DNA of 64,000 bases from Leptospira_A soteropolitanensis. Its GTDB lineage: Bacteria; Spirochaetota; Leptospiria; Leptospirales; Leptospiraceae. Positions 6,964-17,200 of the stretch are shown in pieces. The notes beneath the pieces were generated by a model. That model did not search any database. It saw only the letters and a list, made by a program, of their open reading frames with translations, and was not told the origin of the DNA. The translations under genes and the position numbers were made by a program. How positions within the stretch are numbered: the first letter of the stretch is position 1; the number at the start of each line of letters is the position of its first letter. Where the stretch lies: NCBI RefSeq assembly GCF_026151335.1, contig NZ_JAMQPP010000007.1, one strand, 5' to 3'.

Positions 6964-8349
6964 ATGGGTTACAAAACAATCCTCGGCACCAAAACCTACC
7001 AATTTCCGGATTTAAAAGACCTTTTGGCCAAAGCAAGTCCCCACCGATCAGGTGATGTATTAGCAGGGCTTTCGGCAAGGAGTCAGGAAGAGAGAGTCGC
7101 CGCACAAATGGCACTTGCTGATGTTTATCTTTCGGAATTTTTAAGTTTAGAATTAATACCAGCAAATAAAGATGAGGTGACAAAAGTTATTTTGGAATCT
7201 CATAAAAAAGAGGGATTTGCATCGATTTCTCATCTGACTGTCGGTGGATTTCGTGATTTTTTGTTAGCTGAGACAACTGATGCCGAGGTAATACATTCTA
7301 TTCGGTGGGGAATTACACCAGAGATGGTTGCGGCTGTTTCAAAACTTATGTCGAACCAGGATTTAATTTTGGTTAGTAAAAAAATTACGGTAATTACGAA
7401 ATTCAGAAATACGATTGGTTTACCTGGTAGACTTTCTGTTCGGTTACAACCAAATCATCCGACAGATGATCCGAAAGGAATTGCAGCCAGTCTTCTCGAT
7501 GGATTACTACTGGGAAGTGGGGATGCCGTGATCGGAATTAATCCCGCTACTGATAATATTCCTACTTCTATTGCCCTTTTAGAAATGTTGGATAATCTCA
7601 TTCAAAAATATTCCATCCCTACCCAATCTTGTATTTTATCTCATGTAACTACTTCTATGGAAGTCATGAAACGAAGGGCTCCTTTGGATTTGGTTTTTCA
7701 ATCCATTGGTGGCACAGAAGACTTAAATAAAAGTTTTGGTGTTAGTTTATCAATTTTGCAAGAAGCAAGAGAAATGGCTTTGTCGCTTAGACGTGGAACT
7801 GTTGGCGATAATGTCATGTATTTTGAAACGGGACAAGGTAGTGCATTGTCGGCAGGTGCTCACCACGGAATTGACCAACAAACTTTGGAAGTACGAGCTT
7901 ATGCGGTTGCCAGAAAATTTTCTCCTTTATTAGTCAATACTGTCGTGGGTTTTATTGGACCAGAATATCTTTTTAATGGAAAACAAATCATTCGAGCCGG
8001 TTTAGAAGATCATTTTTGTGGAAAGTTACTTGGGCTTCCAATGGGAGTCGATGTTTGTTATACAAACCATACAGAAGCTGACCAAGATGATATAGATACA
8101 CTTTTGACATTGTTAGGTGTTGCTGGATGTACATATATCATGGGAGTTCCCGGTGCAGATGATGTAATGTTATCCTACCAAAGTACATCCTTTCATGACG
8201 CATTGTACTTAAGGCAAGTTTTGGGATTAAAACCAGCACCAGAGTTTGAACGTTGGTTAATCGATAGAGGGATTTTTTCAGACTTAAATGGTTTTTTCCC
8301 TATGGAAAATCAAGGTTTGCGTTTACTCGAAGATTTATTAGGAAAATAA
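6964..8349 (+). CDS. eutB: Ethanolamine ammonia-lyase large subunit
   Basis: A 461-residue large subunit of the adenosylcobalamin-dependent lyase that turns ethanolamine into acetaldehyde and ammonia. The N-terminus (KTILGTKTYQF, then SGDVLAGLSARSQEERVAAQ) is characteristic of EutB, and the length fits the family of about 455-465 residues. The frame is open upstream to a TTG at 6862, but those 34 residues are not family-like, so the ATG at 6964 is chosen although no good Shine-Dalgarno sequence precedes it. eutC follows after 5 bases. No microcompartment shell or eutA gene is nearby, so a simple cytosolic route is likely. Confidence 0.95.
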   Translation: MGYKTILGTKTYQFPDLKDLLAKASPHRSGDVLAGLSARSQEERVAAQMALADVYLSEFLSLELIPANKDEVTKVILESHKKEGFASISHLTVGGFRDFLLAETTDAEVIHSIRWGITPEMVAAVSKLMSNQDLILVSKKITVITKFRNTIGLPGRLSVRLQPNHPTDDPKGIAASLLDGLLLGSGDAVIGINPATDNIPTSIALLEMLDNLIQKYSIPTQSCILSHVTTSMEVMKRRAPLDLVFQSIGGTEDLNKSFGVSLSILQEAREMALSLRRGTVGDNVMYFETGQGSALSAGAHHGIDQQTLEVRAYAVARKFSPLLVNTVVGFIGPEYLFNGKQIIRAGLEDHFCGKLLGLPMGVDVCYTNHTEADQDDIDTLLTLLGVAGCTYIMGVPGADDVMLSYQSTSFHDALYLRQVLGLKPAPEFERWLIDRGIFSDLNGFFPMENQGLRLLEDLLGK

Positions 8350-8354
8350 AGCGT

Positions 8355-9167
8355 ATGACTTTTTTAGAAGAATGGAAACAATTTAGTCAGGCAAGGATTG
8401 GTTTAACGCGAACAGGTGGTTCTATTTCCACAAAAGATATGTTACGCTTTCGATTGGATCATGCTAGGGCAAGGGATGCTGTTTTATTAAGTCCCGATTT
8501 CGCAAAGTTGTTAAAAGATTTGGAAGTTTTAGGGAAACCGTTCTCTCTTCCTGCTTTATTGTTAGAGAGTCAAGTCAGTTCTAAAGAGGAATATTTAATG
8601 CGACCTGATTTAGGAAGGCGCTTGTCTACTGATTCGCTTGAAACGATTCAAAAATTTACTGGCGAATATGATTTAGTTTTGATGGGAATTGATGGCCTTT
8701 CTGCAAAGGCACTCGATGAAAATTATATTCCTTTTTTAAAGTTATTAATGAATTCGCTGAGTAAAACTGGTTTACGAATTGCCCCACTTGTTCTTACGAA
8801 GTGGGGAAGGGTTGCCATTGGGGACGAAGTCGGAGAAGTTTTGAATGCGAAAGTATCTGTAGTGATGATTGGAGAACGTCCAGGTCTCTCTTCGGCTGAT
8901 AGTCTGGGTGTTTATATCACCTATCGTCCGCAAGTTGGTAAAACCGATGAAAGTCGAAATTGTATCTCCAATATTAGGCCTGATGGTTTAGTTTTAGAAA
9001 GTGCAGCCAATAAAACAGTTTATCTGATCACAGAAGTTATTCAAAGAAAATTATCGGGTGTAGGCTTAAAAGATGAAATGGCACCGGAATTTTTGCGAGA
9101 AAAGAAAGAAGGAACAAGAATGGTTTTGGGATCTGGCGAAGTTCCTTCACAGCGTAGTAAAAAATGA
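8355..9167 (+). CDS. eutC: Ethanolamine ammonia-lyase small subunit
   Basis: A 270-residue small subunit. The N-terminal signature ARIGLTRTGGSISTKDMLRF followed by LDHARARDAV is diagnostic of EutC, which together with EutB binds adenosylcobalamin. The C-terminal part has the expected GERPGLSSADSLGVYITYRP segment, which lies near the cobalamin site. It is 5 bases behind eutB and surely co-transcribed. The C-terminal tail (about 20 residues rich in Lys, Arg and Ser) looks disordered. Confidence 0.95.
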   Translation: MTFLEEWKQFSQARIGLTRTGGSISTKDMLRFRLDHARARDAVLLSPDFAKLLKDLEVLGKPFSLPALLLESQVSSKEEYLMRPDLGRRLSTDSLETIQKFTGEYDLVLMGIDGLSAKALDENYIPFLKLLMNSLSKTGLRIAPLVLTKWGRVAIGDEVGEVLNAKVSVVMIGERPGLSSADSLGVYITYRPQVGKTDESRNCISNIRPDGLVLESAANKTVYLITEVIQRKLSGVGLKDEMAPEFLREKKEGTRMVLGSGEVPSQRSKK

Positions 9168-9308
9168 GAAAATACTGTCAAAAGTAGGACGGGGAGGTTC
9201 CAACGAACAAACGAAATGGTTCTACTAAGGTTTTCAAAGCCAATAGTTTTCCGTTTGGCTAACTAATTTGCTTGCCTAAAAATACTCCTTTGGTAAATAG
9301 TTTTCTAA

Positions 9309-10013
9309 ATGGATAACTATCAAGCCCCTAATCTTTTGCTTTATTACCATCCTCTCGCTTCCTTTTGCCATAAGGTCCTCATTGCCTTGTACGAAAACGA
9401 TACAGAGTTTGAACCGCGATTGGTAGATTTATTATCAGAAGAGTCTAGCTCTGAACTTTTTGCCCATTGGCCTGTGGGAAAAATCCCACTCCTTCGGGAT
9501 CGATTACGGCAGAAGACCATTCCTGAAACTACGATTATCATTGAATATCTAAATGAATTTTATCCAGGAAAGGATAAACTGATTCCCTCTGATTTTCATT
9601 TGGCATTAGAGACAAGGCTTTGGGATCGTTTTTTTGATCTGTATGTCAGTGAGCCAATGCAGAAAATTGTGATCGATCGTTTGCGACCCGAAAACCAAAG
9701 AGATCTGCTCGGTGTAGAACAGGCATACCAAAAACTTCCCATTGCTTATGGTATGCTTGAGGCACAATTGAATTCTTTAAACTTTATCGCTTGCGATCAT
9801 TTTAGTATGGCAGATTGTTCTGCAGTTCCTGCTTTGTTTTATGCAGATACCATTTTGAGTTTTCGTAATGCGTATCCAAAACTAACTGCATATTTTGAAA
9901 GATTGTTAGAAAGGCAGTCCGTCAAACGAACGATAGCTGAAGCAGAGCCGTATTTTTATATGTATCCGTTATTTGATAAAATTCCAAAACGATTCCTAAA
10001 AGAAAAAAAGTAA
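9309..10013 (+). CDS. Glutathione S-transferase family protein
   Basis: A 234-residue protein with the thioredoxin-like N-terminal GST domain (LLYYHPLASFCHKVLIAL at residues 9-26; Ser18 or Cys20 would be in the active site) and the cis-Pro region GKIPLL followed by ETTIIIEYL, where Glu-Thr replaces the usual Glu-Ser glutathione-binding pair. The all-helical C-terminal domain has SMADCSAVPAL, the conserved N-capping box. The substrate is unknown. The ArsR and SRPBCC genes follow on the same strand 30-40 bases downstream, so the three may form one operon. Confidence 0.88.
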   Translation: MDNYQAPNLLLYYHPLASFCHKVLIALYENDTEFEPRLVDLLSEESSSELFAHWPVGKIPLLRDRLRQKTIPETTIIIEYLNEFYPGKDKLIPSDFHLALETRLWDRFFDLYVSEPMQKIVIDRLRPENQRDLLGVEQAYQKLPIAYGMLEAQLNSLNFIACDHFSMADCSAVPALFYADTILSFRNAYPKLTAYFERLLERQSVKRTIAEAEPYFYMYPLFDKIPKRFLKEKK

Positions 10014-10049
10014 GGACGGCTCCTTAGTACAGAAAACTATAAGTTGTTT

Positions 10050-10397
10050 ATGAAATATAATTCGCAAGGATTGGAACATATTTTTCATGCACTCGCTGAT
10101 CGTAGTCGACTGCAGATGGTCGAACGATTGAGTTTTGGTCCTGCATCTGTAAAAGAATTAGCCGAACCTCTGGCAATGGCCCTACCTTCTGTTTTAAAAC
10201 ATTTAAAAGTTTTAGAAGAAGGAGGGATTGTTCTTTCCGAAAAGTCGGGAAGAGTTCGCACGTATAGATTGGATCCCAAACAACTGAAAGGAATTGATTC
10301 TTGGATGGAAGAAAGAAAGGCTGCTTGGAATCGTAGTTTCGATCGTTTAGGAAATTTTTTAATCGAGTCATCGGAAGAAAATTCTGACGGGGTATAA
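10050..10397 (+). CDS. ArsR family winged-helix regulator
   Basis: A 115-residue winged-helix repressor. GLEHIFHALADRSRLQMVERL is the first-helix signature, SVKELAEPLAMALPSVLKHL the recognition helix (around residues 35-55), and the wing follows with SGRVRTYRLD. It lacks the metal-binding Cys motif of true ArsR. It matches the non-metal subgroup that is regularly paired with an SRPBCC gene, which follows after 2 bases. The TTG at 10044 could also start the frame; the ATG is preferred. Confidence 0.88.
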   Translation: MKYNSQGLEHIFHALADRSRLQMVERLSFGPASVKELAEPLAMALPSVLKHLKVLEEGGIVLSEKSGRVRTYRLDPKQLKGIDSWMEERKAAWNRSFDRLGNFLIESSEENSDGV

Positions 10398-10399
10398 AA

Positions 10400-10882
10400 A
10401 TGAAAGAAAAACAGGTTAGAAATTCTACATTTACCATTGAAAGGATTTTACCAGCTTCTAAGGAAAGAGCTTTTGGTGCTTGGTCTAATCCTGAGTCAAA
10501 AAGAAGGTGGTTTGCTTGTCATGATGACTGGAAAACTGTCGAATTTAGTTTGGACTTCCAAGTTGGCGGTAAAGAAACCAACCTTGTATTAACTCCTGCC
10601 GGGAGTCGTCATGTATTTGATGCAACTTACTATGACATTATTCCCAATGAAAGAATTATATATGCATTTGGAATGTATGTAAATGATATTCGAATCTCAG
10701 TTTCGTTGGTTACGGTGCTTTTTGAGTCAGAAATCATCGGCAGAACAAAGATGATATTTACGGAACAGATTGTATTTTTGCAAGAACCAAATGCATTTGG
10801 ATTTTCTGCCGATGACGAAATCCGCGGTCGTGTGGATGGAACGAATGCAGGTTTTGACCGATTGGAAAAAGAACTAACTTAA
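10400..10882 (+). CDS. SRPBCC/AHSA1 domain protein
   Basis: A 160-residue protein of the START-like AHSA1 superfamily: FTIERILPASKERAFGAWSN opens the fold, followed by KRRWF and a basin of beta strands, with the C-terminal helix DGTNAGFDRLEKEL. Members bind hydrophobic ligands; many ArsR-SRPBCC pairs exist in bacteria but their substrates are mostly unknown. It starts 2 bases after the ArsR gene. Its stop codon sits within the left arm of a strong terminator hairpin. Confidence 0.85.
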   Translation: MKEKQVRNSTFTIERILPASKERAFGAWSNPESKRRWFACHDDWKTVEFSLDFQVGGKETNLVLTPAGSRHVFDATYYDIIPNERIIYAFGMYVNDIRISVSLVTVLFESEIIGRTKMIFTEQIVFLQEPNAFGFSADDEIRGRVDGTNAGFDRLEKELT

Positions 10883-10917
10883 GGTCCCGCTATTTGGGAA
10901 TCTTAAGTTAGTTCTTT
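10868..10917. terminator. Bidirectional terminator with 16-bp stem
   Basis: Arms AAAGAACTAACTTAAG (10868-10883) and CTTAAGTTAGTTCTTT (10902-10917) are perfectly complementary. The loop itself contains TCCC and GGGA. Both arms end in A/T runs, so it can act on both the SRPBCC operon and the convergent gene at 10938. Confidence 0.85.
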
Positions 10918-10937
10918 GTATTCACTTTTCACAAAAA

Positions 10938-11309
10938 TCAAACTGGATATAAAAATTCATAAAAAGTTCCGTTCACCGTTGGGACTCTTATGTTCTTTAG
11001 ATCTCTATTTGCTTCCATTTCTAGATATTGAGAAAAGGTTTTTTCTGGTTTGTAAAAATATTTAGATCTCGCGCGTTCCAAAGATTGCAGTGCATTTTGA
11101 ATGTTCGTTTCCCTTGACTCACTTTGCTTATAAAATTGAAAGAGTTGTCGGTTTTTTATGGAAGCAGGCAAAGAACATTCCCAACAGATTTCTTCTTCGA
11201 TTGATAATATTTCTTCATAAAGTTCAGAATCTTTGTTTGGTCCACCAAGTGCCAATAACGATTCCGAAAGTTCATAGTATTCTTCCAAAAGGGATTCAAT
11301 GTATTCCAT
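10938..11309 (-). CDS. Hypothetical acidic protein
   Basis: A 123-residue protein I do not recognise. The first 50 residues are rich in Glu, Leu and Tyr and look helical; a Cys pair occurs in EEICWECSLPAS near residue 40. It has no signal peptide or membrane segment. It is convergent with the SRPBCC operon through a shared terminator and stands alone on its strand. The start ATG has a weak upstream sequence. Confidence 0.55.
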   Translation of the reverse strand: MEYIESLLEEYYELSESLLALGGPNKDSELYEEILSIEEEICWECSLPASIKNRQLFQFYKQSESRETNIQNALQSLERARSKYFYKPEKTFSQYLEMEANRDLKNIRVPTVNGTFYEFLYPV

Positions 11310-11629
11310 TTGTTGTTAACCTCAATAAGAACAGAATACAAGCTAGGTAGGACAAAATACCGTTGTTCTAAGAAAAAAATAAAAGTCTGATTCTAAAACT
11401 CAAATTAATAGCAAAATAGGTTTGATTTCTTCGTATAATTCCTAATAATATCGCCGGAATCCTTTGTAAAAGAATCTTGGTTCTATTTTAAATGGTTAAA
11501 GAAGTTGTTTGTGCGAATTGTCCTTTCCCAATCGTGCTCATTTGAGAAAACTAAAGAAAATATTCAGATTTGCTAAAATTTTTAGTGATTGGTTTGGATA
11601 ATTATAATACAAATAAATAGAAACCTTAT
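11310..11629. other. AT-rich divergent intergenic region
   Basis: About 320 bases between the hypothetical gene and the chemotaxis receptor. It must hold both promoters. I see no convincing inverted repeat, small gene or RNA in it. The region just before the receptor start is very AT-rich and lacks a strong ribosome-binding site. Confidence 0.5.
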
Positions 11630-13420
11630 ATGACAAATACTACTTCTCTTTCTCAAAGATCCTTGAAAGAAAAAATTAACAAAAGTAAGGCGGTTGGAAT
11701 TAAGGGCCAACTTATGTTATTTATTTTTTTGATTCTATCTATTGTCCTTTCTTGTATTTTTTATATTTCCTATACCACTGCAAAAGAGCAGGTATTGAAT
11801 GTCGGTGAAGAAATGTTTACCAACGTACTTAAGGATGCTGTTGGACTTGTAGATGCCTTAAACGAAAGGGTTAAGGCTGGTGACATGACATTAGAAGAAG
11901 CTCAAGAAATGGCCAAAGACTATATTGTTGGACCTAAAATGCCAGATGGAAATCGCGATATTTCTAAAACTAAAATGTCCACGAATGATTATATGTATCT
12001 TTGGGGAATCACACCGGAAGGGATTGCTACAATGCATCCATTCAATATCGAAGGTGCTAATATTTGGGATTATCAAATCCAAGGAAAGTATACAGTGCGA
12101 GACACTTGGGGAAACCCAAAGGCCACTGGATATCCTTTACGTGAAATCTGGCAAAACCCTGGCGAACCTATTTATACCTTTATGGCTTACCAAGCTTATT
12201 ACAAACCCTGGAATTGGGTCATTGGAGCCGGTGGAAGGGAGGAGATCATTTACGAAAGAAGATTACGCGGTATGCAGATTGTTTTTTTGATTAGTGCTAC
12301 CATTAGTTTAACCTTATCAATGTTATTCTCCTACTTTCTTGCTTCCTTTATTGCAAAAAGAATTCAGAAAATTAAATTTGTTGTGGAAAAGGCAAGTGAA
12401 GGAGACCTCCGGGAAAAACTCGATTTGGCCTTCAAAGATGAATTTGGAATCCTTGGTGATGACTTTAATAAAATGGCGACTAATTTACGTGAGATGATGA
12501 AACATGTTTCTAAATCTTCTGTAAAAGTGGCTGAATCCGCAAAAGAAATGTACACAAGTGCGGAACATTCCTCGGCTGTTGCAGGCAGTATTGCCAAATC
12601 CATCCAACAAGTGGCGGTAAACACTGAATCTCAGTTAGTTGCTTTCACCGAAAATAAACGCGCGATGCTTGAGAATTCTCAAGCTGTCGCAAAAATTGCT
12701 GAGTCTACTGCTACTGTTTCTGATTTAGCAAATGGAGTTTTGGAAAAAATACAAGAAGGACGGGATGTGATTGGAACTACCATTAAACAGATGGCAGTGG
12801 TCAATTCTTCGGTGAGTGGAATTTCTAGTAGTATTCACGTGTTAGGTGAAAATTCCAAAGCAATTGGACAAATTGTCGAAACGATCAATCAAATCGCAAG
12901 CCAAACCAATTTACTGGCACTCAATGCGGCCATTGAAGCGGCAAGGGCTGGAGAACAAGGAAGAGGATTTGCGGTGGTTGCAGACGAAGTTCGAAAGTTG
13001 GCTGAACGTTCGGAAGATGCAACGAAACAAATTAGTGTATTAATAGGGGAAATCCAAAAGAACACAACATCTGCTGTGGCGATGATGGAAAACGGTAGCA
13101 AGGAAGTGGACCAAGGTGTTTCTATGGTAAACGAAGTAGGTCAAACTTTTGAAAGGATCGCGGGATCTATTGAAAAAGTAACTGATGAAATGCAAGGAGT
13201 TTCTGCGACTACAGAGGAAATTTCTGCGAGTACGGAAGAATTAAATGCATCAACCGAACAACTAGCGCAGATTTCGAATGGAATTTCGGACAGTACGCAG
13301 GCAATTGCCGCTTCCTCTGAAGAACAACTTGCCTCATCCGAAGAAGTAACTGCGGCAGCAAACAATTTAGGTGTGCTTGCTGATGAACTTAAGTCAGAGA
13401 TAGAGAAGTTTAAAATATAA
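11630..13420 (+). CDS. Methyl-accepting chemotaxis protein with Cache domain
   Basis: A 596-residue chemoreceptor. One membrane helix lies at about residues 24-48, then a single Cache domain (about 50-205; the DYMYLWGITPEGIATMHP and YKPWNWVIGAGG segments are typical of sCache_2), a second helix at about 213-240, a HAMP domain, and a long cytoplasmic coiled coil. The hairpin tip contains AARAGEQGRGFAVVADEVRK, the site that contacts CheA and CheW. Many Ser/Thr-Glu-Glu repeats near the C-terminus are candidate methylation sites. The ligand is unknown; sCache_2 domains often sense small organic acids. Confidence 0.95.
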   Translation: MTNTTSLSQRSLKEKINKSKAVGIKGQLMLFIFLILSIVLSCIFYISYTTAKEQVLNVGEEMFTNVLKDAVGLVDALNERVKAGDMTLEEAQEMAKDYIVGPKMPDGNRDISKTKMSTNDYMYLWGITPEGIATMHPFNIEGANIWDYQIQGKYTVRDTWGNPKATGYPLREIWQNPGEPIYTFMAYQAYYKPWNWVIGAGGREEIIYERRLRGMQIVFLISATISLTLSMLFSYFLASFIAKRIQKIKFVVEKASEGDLREKLDLAFKDEFGILGDDFNKMATNLREMMKHVSKSSVKVAESAKEMYTSAEHSSAVAGSIAKSIQQVAVNTESQLVAFTENKRAMLENSQAVAKIAESTATVSDLANGVLEKIQEGRDVIGTTIKQMAVVNSSVSGISSSIHVLGENSKAIGQIVETINQIASQTNLLALNAAIEAARAGEQGRGFAVVADEVRKLAERSEDATKQISVLIGEIQKNTTSAVAMMENGSKEVDQGVSMVNEVGQTFERIAGSIEKVTDEMQGVSATTEEISASTEELNASTEQLAQISNGISDSTQAIAASSEEQLASSEEVTAAANNLGVLADELKSEIEKFKI

Positions 13421-13432
13421 GAAATTCCTAAT

Positions 13433-14113
13433 TCAGCCCTCTAAGTATTTCATAAAGATTGTGGAAGCTTTCAGTTTTTCAATGAAAACTTTTAGGGTTG
13501 CGACCAAGTCCTTTTCTTTTTGTTCGAAGAACCGAATGAATTGTAAAATCTCCCAAACTTCTTTTCCAATTTCCATAGTTTTTTTCACTATGGGAGGGGG
13601 ATTTTTGAGATAAAGATTTTCTCCTGCACCATTAACTTTTTCAATCATTTCAGCTAGATTAGTCGGAATTTTAGATATATCCGTTACGTATTTCCAATTG
13701 TAGCTTAGCCCTGTTAGGAGAGGATTGTCTAATCCGTTAAATTCAGTTCTTGGATCATTTTTATATATTACAATTGGCTTTCCAACTGCAAAGGATATGC
13801 CTGTCTCAGATATTGAACCGTCGTCAGCTGGTCGGCCGTTCATGTTGAACACCGTGCCATCACAACGTTCTACAACTTGATAAATGTCCAGTGCAAAAAC
13901 TGCTTTTTGCACAAAGATCATAACGTCTCGAAAGATCTCTCCTGAAATGATGGGAGTGTTGACTAGCGCCATAACTTTTGCCACTTCGATACCGTCTCTT
14001 TGTGGTAGATAGGTTTTGTATCCGGCACTTTCTTATGTAGAAGCTATACTCGCCATCGTATTGAGTTCTTCTGGGCTAAACATGGGTCCAGAACAGTAAA
14101 TATATTCGCTCAT
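13433..14113 (-). pseudogene. Nucleoside 2-deoxyribosyltransferase, interrupted by a nonsense codon
   Basis: The intact-looking reading frame would give about 226 residues. It starts at ATG 14113 behind a GAGAGG ribosome site, with MSEYIYCSGPMFSPEEL, and carries YKTYLPQRDGIEVAKVM, then NMNGRPADDGSISETGIS with the catalytic Glu, and KPIVIYKNDPR. These are the signatures of nucleoside 2-deoxyribosyltransferase, which moves deoxyribose between bases in salvage. After 26 codons an in-frame TAA lies at 14033-14035, where relatives have a Leu codon; a single T-to-A change would explain it. A 183-residue GTG-started remainder exists but lacks the substrate-binding N-terminus. A sequencing error is possible. 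Confidence 0.8.
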
Positions 14114-14221
14114 AATATCCTCTCATTCATTGGAATTCTGTCAGGAAGGATATTGAAACTAACGTAAATTATAGCATCTCAATTTTGATTTGAATTAAAA
14201 AAAGTTCGTAGATTGGTTGCA

Positions 14222-17200
14222 CTAGAGGTCAACGACTACAAGTGTTATGTCATCATCTGGTATGGATTTTCCGCAAAAATCCTTTATATGTTCCAATAGT
14301 CCGTCGGCAAAGAGATCTGTAGAGTGATTCTCTGAATTTTCAAGAATATAATCGCTAAGCCGTTCCTCTCCAAACATTTCTCCAGTTAGATTTCTTGCTT
14401 CTGAAATTCCGTCCGTATATAAAATGACACGATCACCAGTCGCGAAAGGTATATCCAATATTTCATTGGGGATTTCAGGGAAACAACCAAGGATCCTTCC
14501 TTTAGGGCGAACCATCTCTACTTTGTTATTTTTTCTTCGATAAAAAGCCACAGGCGGATGACCAGCACTTGCATAAAGAATTCTTTGATTTTCTAAATCA
14601 AAGAGCAAATAACATGCAGTGACAAATTGTTTATGGATAGAATCTAATAAAAGTTTGTTGATTCGTGTTAATACTTCATTTGGCTTTTTAGAAACATGTT
14701 TTTGTAAGTTAAATGCCATTTTAAACATCGCAGCAACAATGGCAGCCGGTATTCCATGACCAGATACATCTGCAATTATAACACCAAGACTATTTTCATC
14801 TGGTGTGTGAAAGTCATAATAATCTCCACCGATAGATGTCATTGGTTTGTATCTGGATACGATATTTGCTTTTCCACCTGTCGGAGGATTTAAAGGAAGA
14901 GAGGAATCTTGAATTTTTTTTGCGAGTTTCAACTCGGCTTTTATGCTTAAATAATCTTCTTTTTCTTCAACAGCGGATTTTAGTAGAATTAGTGTGTTAA
15001 CTCTTGCGAGAAGTTCCCGTTTATCAAAGGGTTTACCTAAATAGTCATTGGCACCTGCTTCTAATCCTGATAATACATCCTCAATTCGGTTTTTTGCCGT
15101 TAACATTAAAATTGGCATTTCAAACATTGAGTAAGATTCTCTTAGGATTTTGCAGACTTGATAACCACTCATTCTCGGCATCATAATATCTAATAAAACT
15201 AAGTCTGGTTTAATTTCATTGGCTACAGTAATGGCAGTCTGTCCATCTAATACAGATACTACGTTGAAACCTGAATTACCAAGTTGAATTTTTATGACCT
15301 CTAAATTGATTGGGTCATCATCTACAGCAAGAATGGTAAGGTTTCGGTTTAAATCTTTAGAAAGATTTATGCTAAGTTCCATTCTTTCTGTATATGCTTG
15401 ATCGACGATAAAATTCCCACGTAAGTCTTCCGAAGACATCCAGATATGATTACTATCAGAACTTATATTTTGTAGAGATTGGAATTCAGTTTGACCATTG
15501 GCAAGTGGTAATGTGAATCTAAAGACTGATCCTTTGCCTAATTCTGATTCAACTGATATAGTTCCAGTATGTAACTCTACTAAATTTTTGGTAATAGAGA
15601 GACCAAGCCCCACACCGCCAAAGTTTCTGGATATACTAGCATCTGCTTGAGCAAATGGTGAAAAAATCCTGAATTGGTCTTCTTTGGAAAGACCAATTCC
15701 TGTATCAGAAATGGAAATCTCTAAATATTCTAAGAATCCGTTGTTGATTGGTTTTGCGGTAATTCGAATCGTACCTGATTCGGTAAACTTTAGAGCGTTC
15801 CCCATTAAATTCATTAGAATTTGTTGGATTCTACTTTCGTCACCAAACACCAAGGGAGTGTTATCCGGAATTTCGTTTATTAGCGTGATCCCTTTTTCAT
15901 TTGCAGTTCGTTCCAATAAACTCAATACAATTTCTACGGATGGTTGGATTGCCAATGTTATTGGGAAAAGCTTAAATCTTCGATTTTTCATCATTGAAAA
16001 ATCGAGAAGGTCATTTACTAAATTGCTAAGACGTTTGGCAGAAGATATAATATAAGTTAAATTTTTGGCCACACCAGTACTCACTGTACCCATTGTTCCT
16101 TCGATGAGCGACTCGGTAATCCCAATGATTCCATTCAGTGGAGTTCTTAGTTCATGTGACGTATTGGATAAAAACTCATTTTTCATTTTGTCCAAGGAAA
16201 TTAATTCTTCGTTTTTCTTTTCTAGTTCGCTTTTTAATTGGTTTGTTACTTCGTAGAGCTTTGCAAAACGAATGGATAAAGCAAAAGACAAACTTAATGT
16301 GTAAAATAAAAATCCTTCAGAAAGAGACCGATCAAAAATAGAAACATAAATTTGAAGATAACTTAATATGGAAAAAATTACTGTGATACCTAATCCAATT
16401 TGTCCAATTAGGATAATGAAGGCTCCTGGTAGATTTTCCTTAACTGATTTGACTGTGAAAACAAAGGCATAAAGAAGTTCGAATAAAGAAAGTATATCAT
16501 TAATATTCAATGTATACTTTGAATAAATCTTTAAAACAAACGGATGAAATGAGAAAAATGATACGATAGCAAGGCAAAGGTGAAAAAATAGGATACCTTT
16601 AAAAAACTTGGAGGGTTTCGTTCCTGAAAATTCAAAAAAGAAAAGAGTTCCAAAAATACCTATTAGGTTTAATGCGGGATGAAAAAAGTAATGGTTAAAC
16701 CAAAAGTTATCCCAAATAAAATAAGGGAGAGATAAATTTCCAAAAGTAGCAAATCCTGCAACGGTTGCAAAAAAGAAATAAATTAAATACGCTCTTTCTT
16801 GACGGCTTCTTATCCAAAGAATCAAACAATAAATGGCGGAATATAGAAATGCAAAGCAGATAGCTGAATTCCACATAATGTATTTGTAAAATTTTTTTTG
16901 GATGAGGTCCGACTTACCAATGTAAAATTCGGAATTTACAAACCCACCCCATCCGACATCGTCTGCGACTCTCACTGCAATAGTATTTTCTCCACCATAA
17001 TCGATGATATCTGGTGGGATATGATACACGCTAATCTGGCTGCTTTTTTTGATTAGTTCTCCTGATTCGGATATCAAACCAGTTTTTCCAACAAGAATTC
17101 CGTTAATATAAATTTCATTTGCGTCGGCAATGATCGGAGTGAGAAGACTCAGTCTTAGGTTTTTGAAGTCCTTTGATACTTGGAATGACCGTCTGTACCA

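Noticed and set aside
13433..13984. Nucleoside deoxyribosyltransferase as a normal 183-residue gene with GTG start
   Set aside because: The upstream in-frame sequence matches the family's conserved N-terminus with a good ribosome site, so the short frame is the remainder of a broken gene.
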